Source: Membranihabitans marinus (GTDB taxonomy: Bacteria > Bacteroidota > Bacteroidia > Chitinophagales > Saprospiraceae). Taken from it: a DNA stretch of 64,000 bases. How positions within the stretch are numbered: the first letter of the stretch is position 1; each line of letters opens with the position of its first letter. The notes under the pieces are model-generated. The model did not search any database and was not told the DNA's origin. It was given only the letters and a program-made list of their open reading frames with translations. The stretch covers positions 62,001 through 126,000 of the forward strand of contig NZ_JAJQYA010000004.1 in the NCBI RefSeq assembly GCF_021729155.1, read 5' to 3'. A program made the translations under genes and the position numbers. Shown piece by piece: positions 7,769 through 16,000 of the stretch.

Positions 7769-9718
7769 ATGAATGGTATTCGAATTTTCACTTTATGTTA
7801 TATTATTTTTATTTGGAACACCAGTATTAAAGGACAAGAGGCATATGATATTTGTAAAATAGCCGCGGCCGAAGCTGCTTCAGCTTCCCCTATGATAGAA
7901 TTTCGTAATGAAGCAAAAAACTTAAACATCATTCATCAAAAACTAGATTTACATATTGATCCCAATGTCAATTTTATTTCTGGCAATATTACTACCACAC
8001 TATTCATAGAAGAAGAGAATACTAGCTCTATCACTTTAGACATGTCGAAAAATTTATTGGTCGATAGTATTCTTTCAACTCGTGGTCAAGATCTTCAATA
8101 CGTTCACAATAATAGTGATCTCCTCGTCATAACATTGGACTCAACCTACCAAGAAGGTGAAATCGCTCAAGTGCAAATATTCTATCAAGGTGCGCCTATG
8201 GAAGTCGGCTTTGGATCATTTATACAAACTAGCCATGATTCCGGCCCTATATTGTATACTTTATCCGAACCATTTGGTGCAAAAGAATGGTGGCCTTGCA
8301 ATCAAGATTTAAAAGACAAAGTAGACTCATTAGATCTTTATATCACCGTTCCACAAGGATATGAAGTGGCCGCCAATGGACTATTAATGGAAGAATTAGC
8401 CCTGCCTGACAATCGCAGTCGTTTTCATTGGCAACACAGATATCCAATTACAACCTACCTTATCGGTTTTGCAGTATCCAATTACGATATTTATCACCAA
8501 ACTATTCCACTACGTGAAGGTAATTTACCCGTAACCAATTATATATATCCTCATGAATACGACAAGAATGTGGCTTTATTGGACGATCAATTGCCAGGTA
8601 TGATTCAAATGATGGACTCTCTCTTTACTCCATATCCATTTACCAAAGAAAAGTATGGACATGCTCAATTTGAATTTGGAGGGGGTATCGAACATCAAAC
8701 CATAAGTTTTGTCAGAGATTATCGCTATAGTTTAATGGCACATGAATTGGCTCATCAATGGTTTGGCGATTATATAACTTGTGGAAGCTGGGAAGATATA
8801 TGGTTAAATGAAGGATTTGCCACTTACTGTACTGCCCTTATCTATCAATTTGAGACTAAAGATGGTCGCTGGGAAAGATATATAGATGAGTTAATGGGAT
8901 TGGCCGTTACATTTCCTGATGGTTCGGTTAAAGTAGATGATACAACCAGTGTCGATCGAATTTTCAACCCCTATTTGTCCTATTTCAAAGGTGGACTCCT
9001 TCTACATATGTTGCGCGGAATAATGGGAGATGAAGATTTTTTCAATGCCATTAGAAATTATTTAACAGATGAATCCACAGTTCATGGTTTTACCAAAACA
9101 CCGGTTTTAAAAAGACATTTAGAGCAAAGTTCCGGAATGGATTTAACTGAATTTTTTGAAGATTGGTATGAAGGACAAGGATACCCTTCTTATCATTTAA
9201 GATGGTTTAATTCAGAAGATATGTATACTATTTTTCTATCTCAAACCACTTCTCATCCTTCGGTGGACTTTTATGAAATGCCAGTTCAAATAAAATTAAT
9301 AGGAGATGATAGAGACACCTTGATTACTCTCGACCACAAACACAATGATGAAGCATTTATGATTAATCTCTCTTGGACAGTAAATAGTATAGAAATTGAT
9401 CCCGATCGTTGGATAATTACCAAGGACAATAAGGTGGATATTTTAACCAACAACAACGGGATTCAAACACTACCTCATTCCATATATCCCAATCCTGCAA
9501 ATAATCAGGTAGATATTCAACTTATCAAGCCCTTTGAAATAAATAATGTAAAGGTATATAATAGTCTGGGACAAGAATCTATGAGTCAAGATCTTGAAAA
9601 TAAATTAATGTCTAATATTACCCTAGATTTAGAAAAATTATTTCCAGGCAATTATTTTATTCAAATACAATATAGCAATAACACAAAATCCATTCACAAC
9701 TTAATTATTGCTAGATAA
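7769..9718 (+). CDS. Secreted M1-family aminopeptidase with T9SS type A sorting domain
   Basis: A zinc metallopeptidase of 649 residues. A signal peptide covers about the first 22 residues (ending IKGQ). The N-terminal M1 beta domain is followed by the active site HELAHQWFGDY, with zinc ligands His325, His329 and Glu348 (in NEGFATY). The usual exopeptidase G-x-M-E-N motif appears as GGGIEHQT, so the Asn is replaced by His, which may alter N-terminus recognition. From about residue 570 a SIYPNPANNQVDI segment begins a Por-type C-terminal sorting domain, which sends cargo through the type IX secretion system. The protein is therefore probably exported to the surface or medium and helps digest peptides. 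Confidence 0.9.
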   Translation: MNGIRIFTLCYIIFIWNTSIKGQEAYDICKIAAAEAASASPMIEFRNEAKNLNIIHQKLDLHIDPNVNFISGNITTTLFIEEENTSSITLDMSKNLLVDSILSTRGQDLQYVHNNSDLLVITLDSTYQEGEIAQVQIFYQGAPMEVGFGSFIQTSHDSGPILYTLSEPFGAKEWWPCNQDLKDKVDSLDLYITVPQGYEVAANGLLMEELALPDNRSRFHWQHRYPITTYLIGFAVSNYDIYHQTIPLREGNLPVTNYIYPHEYDKNVALLDDQLPGMIQMMDSLFTPYPFTKEKYGHAQFEFGGGIEHQTISFVRDYRYSLMAHELAHQWFGDYITCGSWEDIWLNEGFATYCTALIYQFETKDGRWERYIDELMGLAVTFPDGSVKVDDTTSVDRIFNPYLSYFKGGLLLHMLRGIMGDEDFFNAIRNYLTDESTVHGFTKTPVLKRHLEQSSGMDLTEFFEDWYEGQGYPSYHLRWFNSEDMYTIFLSQTTSHPSVDFYEMPVQIKLIGDDRDTLITLDHKHNDEAFMINLSWTVNSIEIDPDRWIITKDNKVDILTNNNGIQTLPHSIYPNPANNQVDIQLIKPFEINNVKVYNSLGQESMSQDLENKLMSNITLDLEKLFPGNYFIQIQYSNNTKSIHNLIIAR

Positions 9719-9801
9719 GGAATTATTAATTTTAATTATATATAGGTTAGAAAGAATCCGATAATTTTTTTCAAATTTGCATTTTAAAATAAACAAAAAG
9801 T

Positions 9802-10626
9802 ATGAACATAAATCTGTATTCAGTTTTAATATTGGGAATAGTAATGTGTTTTTCATGTAAAAATGAAGGCACTGGTACAAGTCAAACAAGTAATAATAGT
9901 GAAAGTCATCATGAAAGTTTCGAATATTTAGGTTCTGGAACACCAAAGTACACCTTGACCACCGGAGAAACCACTGATGAATATAATGATGCCAAGATGA
10001 CTGGCTGGAATTATGAGAACGGCAGATTATCATTTGATATCGAAGGCAACGGATATGAATTAAAACAACAAAGTTCCGATGCTTCGTCATTAATGTGTGC
10101 CAATTCAAATGAGGGAGCACATATCCACGTTTTATTAGATAAAGCTCCCTATGTTGCTAAATATGAAGACAATTTTGAATTTGATATTCCAGACGGCCAA
10201 CATCACATACTCGCATTTTTAGGAAAATCCTATCATGAGAGTATTAAAAATTCAAGTGCAAGAATTGCTAGGTTAATCGATGTTGTAGATGGGAAAGTAA
10301 CCAATGAATGGAATATTCCTACCCCCGCCCTTTTCTATAGTCGTCCAAAAGGAACTTATGTTGGAAAAGATGCGGAGAAAATATTAATAGATTTTTACCC
10401 TTTGAATATTGCTATAGGAGAAGATGCTAAAATTAAATTGCAAGTCAATGGAGAACAATACTATCTTTACGATTGGAAACCTTACTTTATTGAAGGACTT
10501 CCTGCTGGGACCAATTCTGTGGGTATCCAATTACTCGATATGAACGGAATGCCTTTGCCTACACCAATAGGTTCATTTTTGAGAAATTTCGAAATCATAA
10601 AAGATCCGGCAAAATCACTTCAATAA
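9802..10626 (+). CDS. Putative lipoprotein of unknown function
   Basis: A 274-residue protein. It opens with a short hydrophobic signal ending in CFSC (Cys19), a fair lipobox, followed by a Gly/Thr/Ser/Asn-rich linker to about residue 45. The rest is a soluble beta-rich region containing HIHVLLDKAPYVA and GQHHILAFLGKSYHES, with paired His residues that might bind metal; this is only a reading of the sequence. I do not recognise the family. CAAATTTG at 9772-9779 lies one change from the Bacteroidota -7 element and suits the ATG at 9802. The gene ends about 100 bases before the tRNA-His gene. Confidence 0.75.
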   Translation: MNINLYSVLILGIVMCFSCKNEGTGTSQTSNNSESHHESFEYLGSGTPKYTLTTGETTDEYNDAKMTGWNYENGRLSFDIEGNGYELKQQSSDASSLMCANSNEGAHIHVLLDKAPYVAKYEDNFEFDIPDGQHHILAFLGKSYHESIKNSSARIARLIDVVDGKVTNEWNIPTPALFYSRPKGTYVGKDAEKILIDFYPLNIAIGEDAKIKLQVNGEQYYLYDWKPYFIEGLPAGTNSVGIQLLDMNGMPLPTPIGSFLRNFEIIKDPAKSLQ

Positions 10627-10702
10627 AATAACTGGTGAGGTGGAAAATGATATTTATTTTAAATATTTTCAAAAAAAGCTTTAAAATAAATTCATTTATT
10701 CC

Positions 10703-10710
10703 TATATTCG
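10703..10710 (+). promoter_or_regulatory. Probable promoter -7 element of tRNA-His
   Basis: TATATTCG here differs by one base from the Bacteroidota -7 consensus TAnnTTTG. A TTTA at 10680-10683 lies exactly 19 bases upstream, where the -33 TTTG-like element is expected. The transcript would begin a few bases before the tRNA 5-prime end at 10724. Confidence 0.4.
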
Positions 10711-10723
10711 CACTCGCTAAAAC

Positions 10724-10798
10724 GGTGGTTGTAGCTCAGTTGGTTAGAGCATCGGTTTGTGGTACCGAGGGTCGTGGGTTCGAATCCCATCAGCCACC
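10724..10798 (+). tRNA. tRNA-His (anticodon GTG)
   Basis: The cloverleaf is complete. The acceptor stem pairs GTGGTTG (10725-10731) with CAGCCAC (10791-10797). The D arm is GCTC/GAGC, the anticodon stem TCGGT/ACCGA with GTG at 10759-10761, and the T arm GTGGG/CCCAT with TTCGAAT in the loop. The G at 10724 is the extra G-1 of histidine tRNA, facing the discriminator C at 10798. The CCA tail is not encoded (CT follows). The last nine bases overlap, on the other strand, the end of the coding region at 10790-11392. Confidence 0.97.
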
Positions 10799-11392
10799 CT
10801 TCTTTTTAAACCATTTCTCTTTTGAATTATTTTGATTAGGTTGTTGTTTCTTCTTAATACCTATTCTTTCTAAAAGTCCAGGATCATTGGGATTTTTCTT
10901 TTTAATACCGATCTTTTTCCACAATTCTCCTTTTTGCTTTTTGTGTTTTTCTATGATATAGCGCAAACTAATATCTGAACCAATTCTAAATTTGACTTCC
11001 TCAGATCCTATACCTACAAGGGGAGTGAGATTAAAAGCAATATTTGATTTACCTATGGACAATTCAATCCCTCCATTTAACAATAGTCCAGCATAATTCT
11101 GCTTTTCTATATCTTCATGAAACCCGTAGTGCAATCCCCCACCTCCATACATATTAAAACCTTTAGAAATTATTTTCTTGTGATATCTACCGATTAAACT
11201 AATACCAGCTTCATTGGTCCAAAAGTTTTTAGACAAAACCAGTTCAGCCGAATATGGAATCACGGGACTATAAACCACACTCATCCCCATATTTTTACTC
11301 AATTTTAGACCAGCCGCCCATTTATATGATTGAGAAAATACAGAATTGGTGATAAACAATAGCAGGAAAGAACTTAAAAGGGATTTAGTCAT
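10790..11392 (-). CDS. Secreted beta-barrel-like protein of unknown function
   Basis: A 200-residue protein with a clean signal peptide (residues 1-20, ending VFSQ). Its body alternates short beta strands rich in Gly, Tyr and Ser, such as FNMYGGGGLHYGF and GLLLNGGIELSIG, as in small outer-membrane barrels. The last third changes to a Lys-rich tail with a near-repeat (KKIGIKKKNPNDPG, then ERIGIKKKQQPN) and ends KKKGG. The stop codon TGA (10792-10790) and the last two codons lie within the acceptor end of tRNA-His on the opposite strand. Family and role are not recognised. No clear promoter is seen upstream. Confidence 0.72.
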   Translation of the reverse strand: MTKSLLSSFLLLFITNSVFSQSYKWAAGLKLSKNMGMSVVYSPVIPYSAELVLSKNFWTNEAGISLIGRYHKKIISKGFNMYGGGGLHYGFHEDIEKQNYAGLLLNGGIELSIGKSNIAFNLTPLVGIGSEEVKFRIGSDISLRYIIEKHKKQKGELWKKIGIKKKNPNDPGLLERIGIKKKQQPNQNNSKEKWFKKKGG

Positions 11393-11739
11393 AGGGATAT
11401 TTATACAATAAGACGAATTTGAGTTGTGATTCGTATGTGTAATCCATATTTTTTATCTTTTATAACAAGACATAATTCCCCATGATTCAGATATAGCTAT
11501 AATTTTCAATCATTTAAATTATTCCAAATTCATATTTGGAATTAATATTCAATGCAAACCTCTTTAAAAATTTATGACAAGCCAATACCTTTTATGAGCT
11601 GTGAGTTGTACATCCCTAGTTATATAGAAAAATTTGAACACAAAAATGCATTTCATATTTATATCAGTAGCCTACAAATTTATTTTGTAATAACCACCAA
11701 TACTTTAGGAATCCAATCACAAAAATTACTAATCAGGTA
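11393..11739. other. Gene-free interval
   Basis: This 347-base AT-rich stretch lies between the start of the beta-barrel-like gene and the end of pyrB, both on the minus strand. It must hold the promoter of the former and the 3-prime end of the pyr transcript. I see no convincing -7 element, no terminator hairpin, and no believable gene. A plus-strand frame that begins at 11552 runs into antisense of pyrB and is taken as chance. Confidence 0.6.
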
Positions 11740-12681
11740 CTATCCTACGCGATTCCCGGCCAATAAAAACAGTACTGCCATTCGAATCGCAACCCCATTT
11801 TCTACTTGTTGCAAGATAATGGATTGGTCGGAATCGGCCACATCACTATCTATTTCAATTCCCCGATTTATGGGACCTGGGTGCATAATTACAATATCTT
11901 TGTCGATTTTATCCAACAATTCCTTGTGGATACCATAATACAGCGAATATTCTCGCAGAGAAGGGATGTATTTGATTTCTTGACGCTCCAATTGAATTCT
12001 CAATACGTTGGCCACATCACACCATCGCAATGCTGCTTCTACGTTGTAAAAAATCTGGACGTTTAACTCGGACAAAAATTTAGGAATAAGAGTTGGTGGA
12101 CCACAGACAGCAACCTTAGCACCAAGTTTCTGAAGGCAGAAAATATTACTTAAGGCTACACGACTGTGTACAATATCGCCAAATATGCATACGTGAAGCC
12201 CTTTATAACTATTAAAGTGTTCACCGATTGAATAGGCATCTAACAAAGCCTGAGTAGGGTGTTCGTGGGTACCATCACCAGCATTAATAATATTGGCATC
12301 TATGTGATTGGCCAAAAATGTAGGCGTTCCTGGAGCTGAATGACGAATGACAACCATATCGACTTTCATCGACAAAATATTGTTGACTGTATCTAAGAGA
12401 GATTCCCCCTTTTTGACACTAGAACTAGCAGATGAAAAATTCAACACATCAGCAGAAAGTCTTTTTTCTGCTAATTCAAAAGAAATCCTTGTTCTGGTGG
12501 AGTTCTCAAAAAACAAATTGGCTATGGTAACATCCCGTAGTGTAGGTACCTTCTTTATGGGACGATTAATTACGTCCTTAAAATTGTCCGCTGTCTGCAA
12601 TATTAATTCTATGTCCTCGGGCAACAAATTCTGTATACCCAATAAATGAGGTTGACTTAGATAAGACTTAATCATTATCAA
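11740..12681 (-). CDS. pyrB: Aspartate carbamoyltransferase catalytic chain
   Basis: Joins carbamoyl phosphate and aspartate in pyrimidine synthesis. The 313-residue length fits the catalytic chain. The carbamoyl-phosphate site FFENSTRTRISFELA is near residue 60, with KGESLLDTV near 90. HPTQALLDAYSI (about 140-151) is the second conserved block, and HPGPINRGIEI (about 272-282) is the late active-site loop. The start overlaps the end of pyrR by 14 bases, or by 8 if the second ATG (12675) is used, so the two are translated together. No pyrI regulatory chain gene is adjacent. Confidence 0.96.
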   Translation of the reverse strand: MIMIKSYLSQPHLLGIQNLLPEDIELILQTADNFKDVINRPIKKVPTLRDVTIANLFFENSTRTRISFELAEKRLSADVLNFSSASSSVKKGESLLDTVNNILSMKVDMVVIRHSAPGTPTFLANHIDANIINAGDGTHEHPTQALLDAYSIGEHFNSYKGLHVCIFGDIVHSRVALSNIFCLQKLGAKVAVCGPPTLIPKFLSELNVQIFYNVEAALRWCDVANVLRIQLERQEIKYIPSLREYSLYYGIHKELLDKIDKDIVIMHPGPINRGIEIDSDVADSDQSIILQQVENGVAIRMAVLFLLAGNRVG

Positions 12682-13207
12682 TTTCTTTTGAATCGTACAA
12701 AACCACTCTATTCTCTGAATCTCCTAACTTCCAATATACTCTTACATAGGCATGATCTACCGTATCCACTTCCATACCCGTATAATCGCACTGAATCGGT
12801 AAATGTCGATTAAATCTCCGATCGATAAGGGTTAATAATTTTATAGTAGATGGGCGTCCATAATGTTGTAAAGCACTGAGAGCAGCTTGAATCGTTCTTC
12901 CAGTATACAATACATCGTCCACTAATAATACTTCACGCCCTTCAATTAAAAAATCCATTTTATTGGACTGCGGTGCCAATATCTTCTCCCTCCTTCTAAA
13001 ATCATCCCTGTAAAATGTTATATCAAGATGACCTTCAAAGACTTTGGTTTTAAAGTTTGAATTTTGAAGTCGAGCCAATATTTCTTTTAATAAAATCGTG
13101 CCTCGAGGCTGAATACCTATTAAACACAACTCTTCACAATGGCTATAGTCTTCTATGATTTGCTCGGTCAACCTAAGTAGGGTGAGATCAAATCGTTTGG
13201 GTTCCAT
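12668..13207 (-). CDS. pyrR: PyrR, uracil phosphoribosyltransferase / pyr regulator
   Basis: A 179-residue type I phosphoribosyltransferase. The PRPP-binding loop is VLLVDDVLYTGRTIQAA, near residues 93-109. The N-terminal LTLLRLTEQIIEDY and the central IQPRGTILLKEIL match PyrR. In Gram-positive bacteria PyrR binds mRNA to attenuate pyr operons; here no leader hairpin is evident, so its role may be enzymatic or act elsewhere. An ATG at 13228 exists, but a perfect -7 element at 13234-13241 would put the transcript start about there, so the ATG at 13207 (MEPKRFD) is preferred. Confidence 0.92.
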   Translation of the reverse strand: MEPKRFDLTLLRLTEQIIEDYSHCEELCLIGIQPRGTILLKEILARLQNSNFKTKVFEGHLDITFYRDDFRRREKILAPQSNKMDFLIEGREVLLVDDVLYTGRTIQAALSALQHYGRPSTIKLLTLIDRRFNRHLPIQCDYTGMEVDTVDHAYVRVYWKLGDSENRVVLYDSKEIDND

Positions 13208-13233
13208 AATTTCGCGTCCATGCTTCATAATAG

Positions 13234-13241
13234 CAAATATA
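13234..13241 (-). promoter_or_regulatory. Promoter -7 element for pyrR-pyrB
   Basis: The minus strand reads TATATTTG, a full match to the Bacteroidota TAnnTTTG element. A TTTG lies at 13258-13261, 16 bases upstream, a little closer than usual for -33. The expected RNA start is near 13228, which helps choose the pyrR start at 13207. Confidence 0.5.
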
Positions 13242-13351
13242 AGAATGCATTTATATCCAAAGTGAAAAAATGTAGATTGAATATTTAAAAATCAAATAAA
13301 ACTTTGAGTTTAAGATTTGTGATTACATGGCATATGTATATCAAAAACATA

Positions 13352-13384
13352 AAAAAAGTGAACAACAGGGCTGTTCACTTTTTT
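13352..13384 (-). terminator. Intrinsic terminator after the alpha-oxoamine synthase gene
   Basis: A perfect 13-pair stem (AAAAAAGTGAACA with TGTTCACTTTTTT) and a seven-base loop lie 40 bases past the stop codon of the gene ending at 13424. On the minus strand a T run closes it. It also separates this cluster from pyrRB, which is read in the same direction. Confidence 0.8.
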
Positions 13385-13423
13385 ATATTTTCATATTGTA
13401 CAAATTGTCAAAACAATTATGGA

Positions 13424-14665
13424 TTATATACTGGTTGGAATTTGACTTTTGTATACACCTTGATCGAGCTTTACTTTAACTGAATCAAATGCATCCAAGG
13501 TTCTCAGTACATCGTCTTCTGTATGCACAGCTGTAGGTATCAATCGAATTAAGATAACATCTTTGGGTACTACTGGATAAACCACTACAGAACAGAATAT
13601 GCCGTGAGTATCACGCAAATCTCTAACCATTTCACAAGCTTCTAGAGGCTCTCCTTTCATAAACACTGGTGTAACACAACTCTTTGTACTACCAATGTTG
13701 TAGCCACGCTCTTTGAGGCCAGCTTGCAACAAACCAACGATTCGCCATAAGTTATCTTTGAGTTCTGGATGTTTTTTAATCAGTTCCAATCTTTTCAATC
13801 CTCCTTCTACAAATCCCATAGGCAAAGACTTGGCAAAAACTTGAGAACGCGCATTGTATTTCAAAAATCTAATGATCTCCTTATCTGCGGCAAAGAATGC
13901 TCCTATACCGGCCATTGACTTGGCAAAAGTAGAAAAGTAAATATCAATTTCATCTATTACATCTTGCTCCTCACCTACTCCAGCACCAGTTTCACCAAGC
14001 ACACCAAAACCATGTGCATCATCTACCAACAATCTGAAATCATATCTTTCTTTAAGAGCTACCACACCCTTAATATCACCTTGCTCGCCCTGCATTCCAA
14101 ATACTCCTTCAGTAATCACCAAAATACCTCCTCCGGTCTTTTCAGTAATTGCGGTTGCTCTTTCTAGCTGTTTGACCAAACTGTCCATATCGTTGTGCAA
14201 ATAGGTAAATCTCTTACCTACATGTAATCTCACCCCATCTACTATACAAGCATGTGAACCATCATCATAAATAATTACATCGCGTCTAGTGACCAAGGCA
14301 TCAATGGTTGATACCATTGATTGATAACCAAAATTGACTAAAAAAGAATCTTCCTTGCCTACAAAGTCGGCTAATTCTCTTTCTAATTCAGCATGCTTTT
14401 TGGTTTGTCCTGACATTAATCTCGAACCCATTGGATATGCCAGACCATAATTGGCTACAGATTCTGCATCTGCCTTCCTCACTTCTGGATGATTGGCTAA
14501 ACCCAAATAGTTGTTAACACTCCACACCACGACTTCTTTTCCTTGAAAATTCATTCGCGGACCTATTTCACCCTCCAATTCAGGAAAGATAAAATATCCT
14601 TCTCCATAATTAGCGAACTGTCCCAATGGACCAGGGTTGTCCACCACTCTTTTAAATATATCCAT
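13424..14665 (-). CDS. Alpha-oxoamine synthase family PLP enzyme (possible serine palmitoyltransferase)
   Basis: A 413-residue fold-type I PLP enzyme that would condense an acyl-CoA with an amino acid. NNYLGLANHP (about residues 50-59) and GSRLMSGQTKKHAELE (about 80-95) are family blocks. DDGSHACIVDG places the PLP-stacking His near 138, VDDAHGFGVLG the PLP Asp near 217, and TFAKSMAGIGAF the Schiff-base Lys near 248. The usual Gly-Gly after the Lys is Gly-Ala here. Bacteroidota make sphingolipids with a serine palmitoyltransferase of this kind, but biotin (BioF) and threonine (Kbl) enzymes share the same motifs. No sphingolipid or biotin genes lie nearby, so the substrate stays open. Confidence 0.85.
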   Translation of the reverse strand: MDIFKRVVDNPGPLGQFANYGEGYFIFPELEGEIGPRMNFQGKEVVVWSVNNYLGLANHPEVRKADAESVANYGLAYPMGSRLMSGQTKKHAELERELADFVGKEDSFLVNFGYQSMVSTIDALVTRRDVIIYDDGSHACIVDGVRLHVGKRFTYLHNDMDSLVKQLERATAITEKTGGGILVITEGVFGMQGEQGDIKGVVALKERYDFRLLVDDAHGFGVLGETGAGVGEEQDVIDEIDIYFSTFAKSMAGIGAFFAADKEIIRFLKYNARSQVFAKSLPMGFVEGGLKRLELIKKHPELKDNLWRIVGLLQAGLKERGYNIGSTKSCVTPVFMKGEPLEACEMVRDLRDTHGIFCSVVVYPVVPKDVILIRLIPTAVHTEDDVLRTLDAFDSVKVKLDQGVYKSQIPTSI

Positions 14666-14668
14666 AAT

Positions 14669-15961
14669 TTACAAAATTTCTGCGATTAAAAATATACTGC
14701 CAAATACCAATACTGTATCGGTAGAAGCTATTGTTTGTTTGATCTCAGTAAGTGCTTCATTTGCAGACTTATACACCTTCCCAGACAATTGATAATTTAA
14801 TGCCAATTGCTGAATTTTTTCAGCCGACATAGCCCTTGGAATACTCATATTACAAAAATAATATGTCGCATCTTTGGGTAATTGACTCAAAACACTGCTA
14901 TGATCTTTGCCCTCAACCATACCAAACACGATGTGCAAATGTAAACTTTTTTTATCAAAATACTCTTTTAAATATTGAATACCAGCAGCATTATGAGCTG
15001 CATCAGCTATGATAAGAGGTTGTTTACTAACAATTTCAAACCTTCCTTTGAATTTACTTAATTGTGAAAACCGCGCCAATCCTGCTAAACTTTTACCAAT
15101 ATCTATGGCTATTAAACCTAAAGATTGAACGATTTTTATCGCGTGTAAGCAGGTGTTCACATTGTGATCTTGATAGGGTCCTAGATTGTCCAACAATAAG
15201 CCATCCTGTCCCCAATTATGGTTTATGAGACGATAACTGCGCTTAAAATCAACTATTCCTCGAAATTGACAAAGACTTAAATCACTTTTAAATATAATAG
15301 AATTCTCATTCCTGGCTTTCTCTTCAAAAACGACTTCTAAGTCGGAATTTACGTTGCCCAATAATACTGGTACTTCAGGTTTTATAATACCTGCTTTTTC
15401 TCCGGCTATTTCCTTCAAGGTATGACCCAATATATCCATATGATCAAAATCAATACTGGTAATAATACTCAATAAAGGATGAATTACATTGGTAGAATCC
15501 AATCTTCCCCCCAATCCGGTTTCTATAATCGCTAGATCAATTTTTTTCTCTTTGAAATAATCAAATGCAAGACCGGTACTCATTTCAAAAAATGAGAGCA
15601 TGGCATCTGAAAGATATTGTTGATGGACACTTACCCAATCAGCTATATAATCTTTATCTATATATATTCCATTGATCTTAATACGCTCTCGATAATCTCG
15701 CAAATGAGGAGAGGTAAATAATCCTACATCGTATCCATTTTGTTGAAATATGCCAGACAACATATGAGAAACCGACCCTTTGCCGTTCGTGCCAGCAATA
15801 TGAATGCATTTAAGATCTTTATGTGGATTGCCTAAATAAGACATAAAGTCTAATGTCTTCCTAAGATCTAATTTTTCTAAACTAGGCCTACCTAATTTTT
15901 GAAACATAGGGAGAGCAGACATAATGAATTCCTCAGCCTCTTGATAATTCAACTTAGTCAT
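14669..15961 (-). CDS. folC: Dihydrofolate synthase / folylpolyglutamate synthase
   Basis: A Mur-ligase-type ATP enzyme of 430 residues that adds glutamate to dihydropteroate and folates. HIAGTNGKGSVSHML near residue 54 is the P-loop, GLFTSPHLRDYRERI near 80 the folate loop, and ETGLGGRLDSTNV near 147 the Mg/ATP site. IADAAHNAAGI near 317 is the C-terminal domain motif. The next gene starts only three bases downstream, and purM lies 39 bases upstream on the same strand, so one-carbon and purine genes sit together. Confidence 0.95.
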   Translation of the reverse strand: MTKLNYQEAEEFIMSALPMFQKLGRPSLEKLDLRKTLDFMSYLGNPHKDLKCIHIAGTNGKGSVSHMLSGIFQQNGYDVGLFTSPHLRDYRERIKINGIYIDKDYIADWVSVHQQYLSDAMLSFFEMSTGLAFDYFKEKKIDLAIIETGLGGRLDSTNVIHPLLSIITSIDFDHMDILGHTLKEIAGEKAGIIKPEVPVLLGNVNSDLEVVFEEKARNENSIIFKSDLSLCQFRGIVDFKRSYRLINHNWGQDGLLLDNLGPYQDHNVNTCLHAIKIVQSLGLIAIDIGKSLAGLARFSQLSKFKGRFEIVSKQPLIIADAAHNAAGIQYLKEYFDKKSLHLHIVFGMVEGKDHSSVLSQLPKDATYYFCNMSIPRAMSAEKIQQLALNYQLSGKVYKSANEALTEIKQTIASTDTVLVFGSIFLIAEIL

Positions 15962-16000
15962 TGTAATCTAGTATATGGAAAACGATGGCATAGGTAATGA

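Noticed and set aside
9701-10120. Minus-strand frame of 139 codons opposite the lipoprotein gene
   Set aside because: It is rich in His, Trp and Cys in the way antisense frames often are, and the plus-strand gene has a signal and promoter-like element.
10635-10835. Plus-strand frame crossing tRNA-His
   Set aside because: It reads straight through a complete tRNA gene, so it is not a protein gene.
11552-11938. Plus-strand frame of 128 codons overlapping the end of pyrB
   Set aside because: Half of it is antisense to pyrB; composition is unlike a folded protein and no neighbour or promoter supports it.
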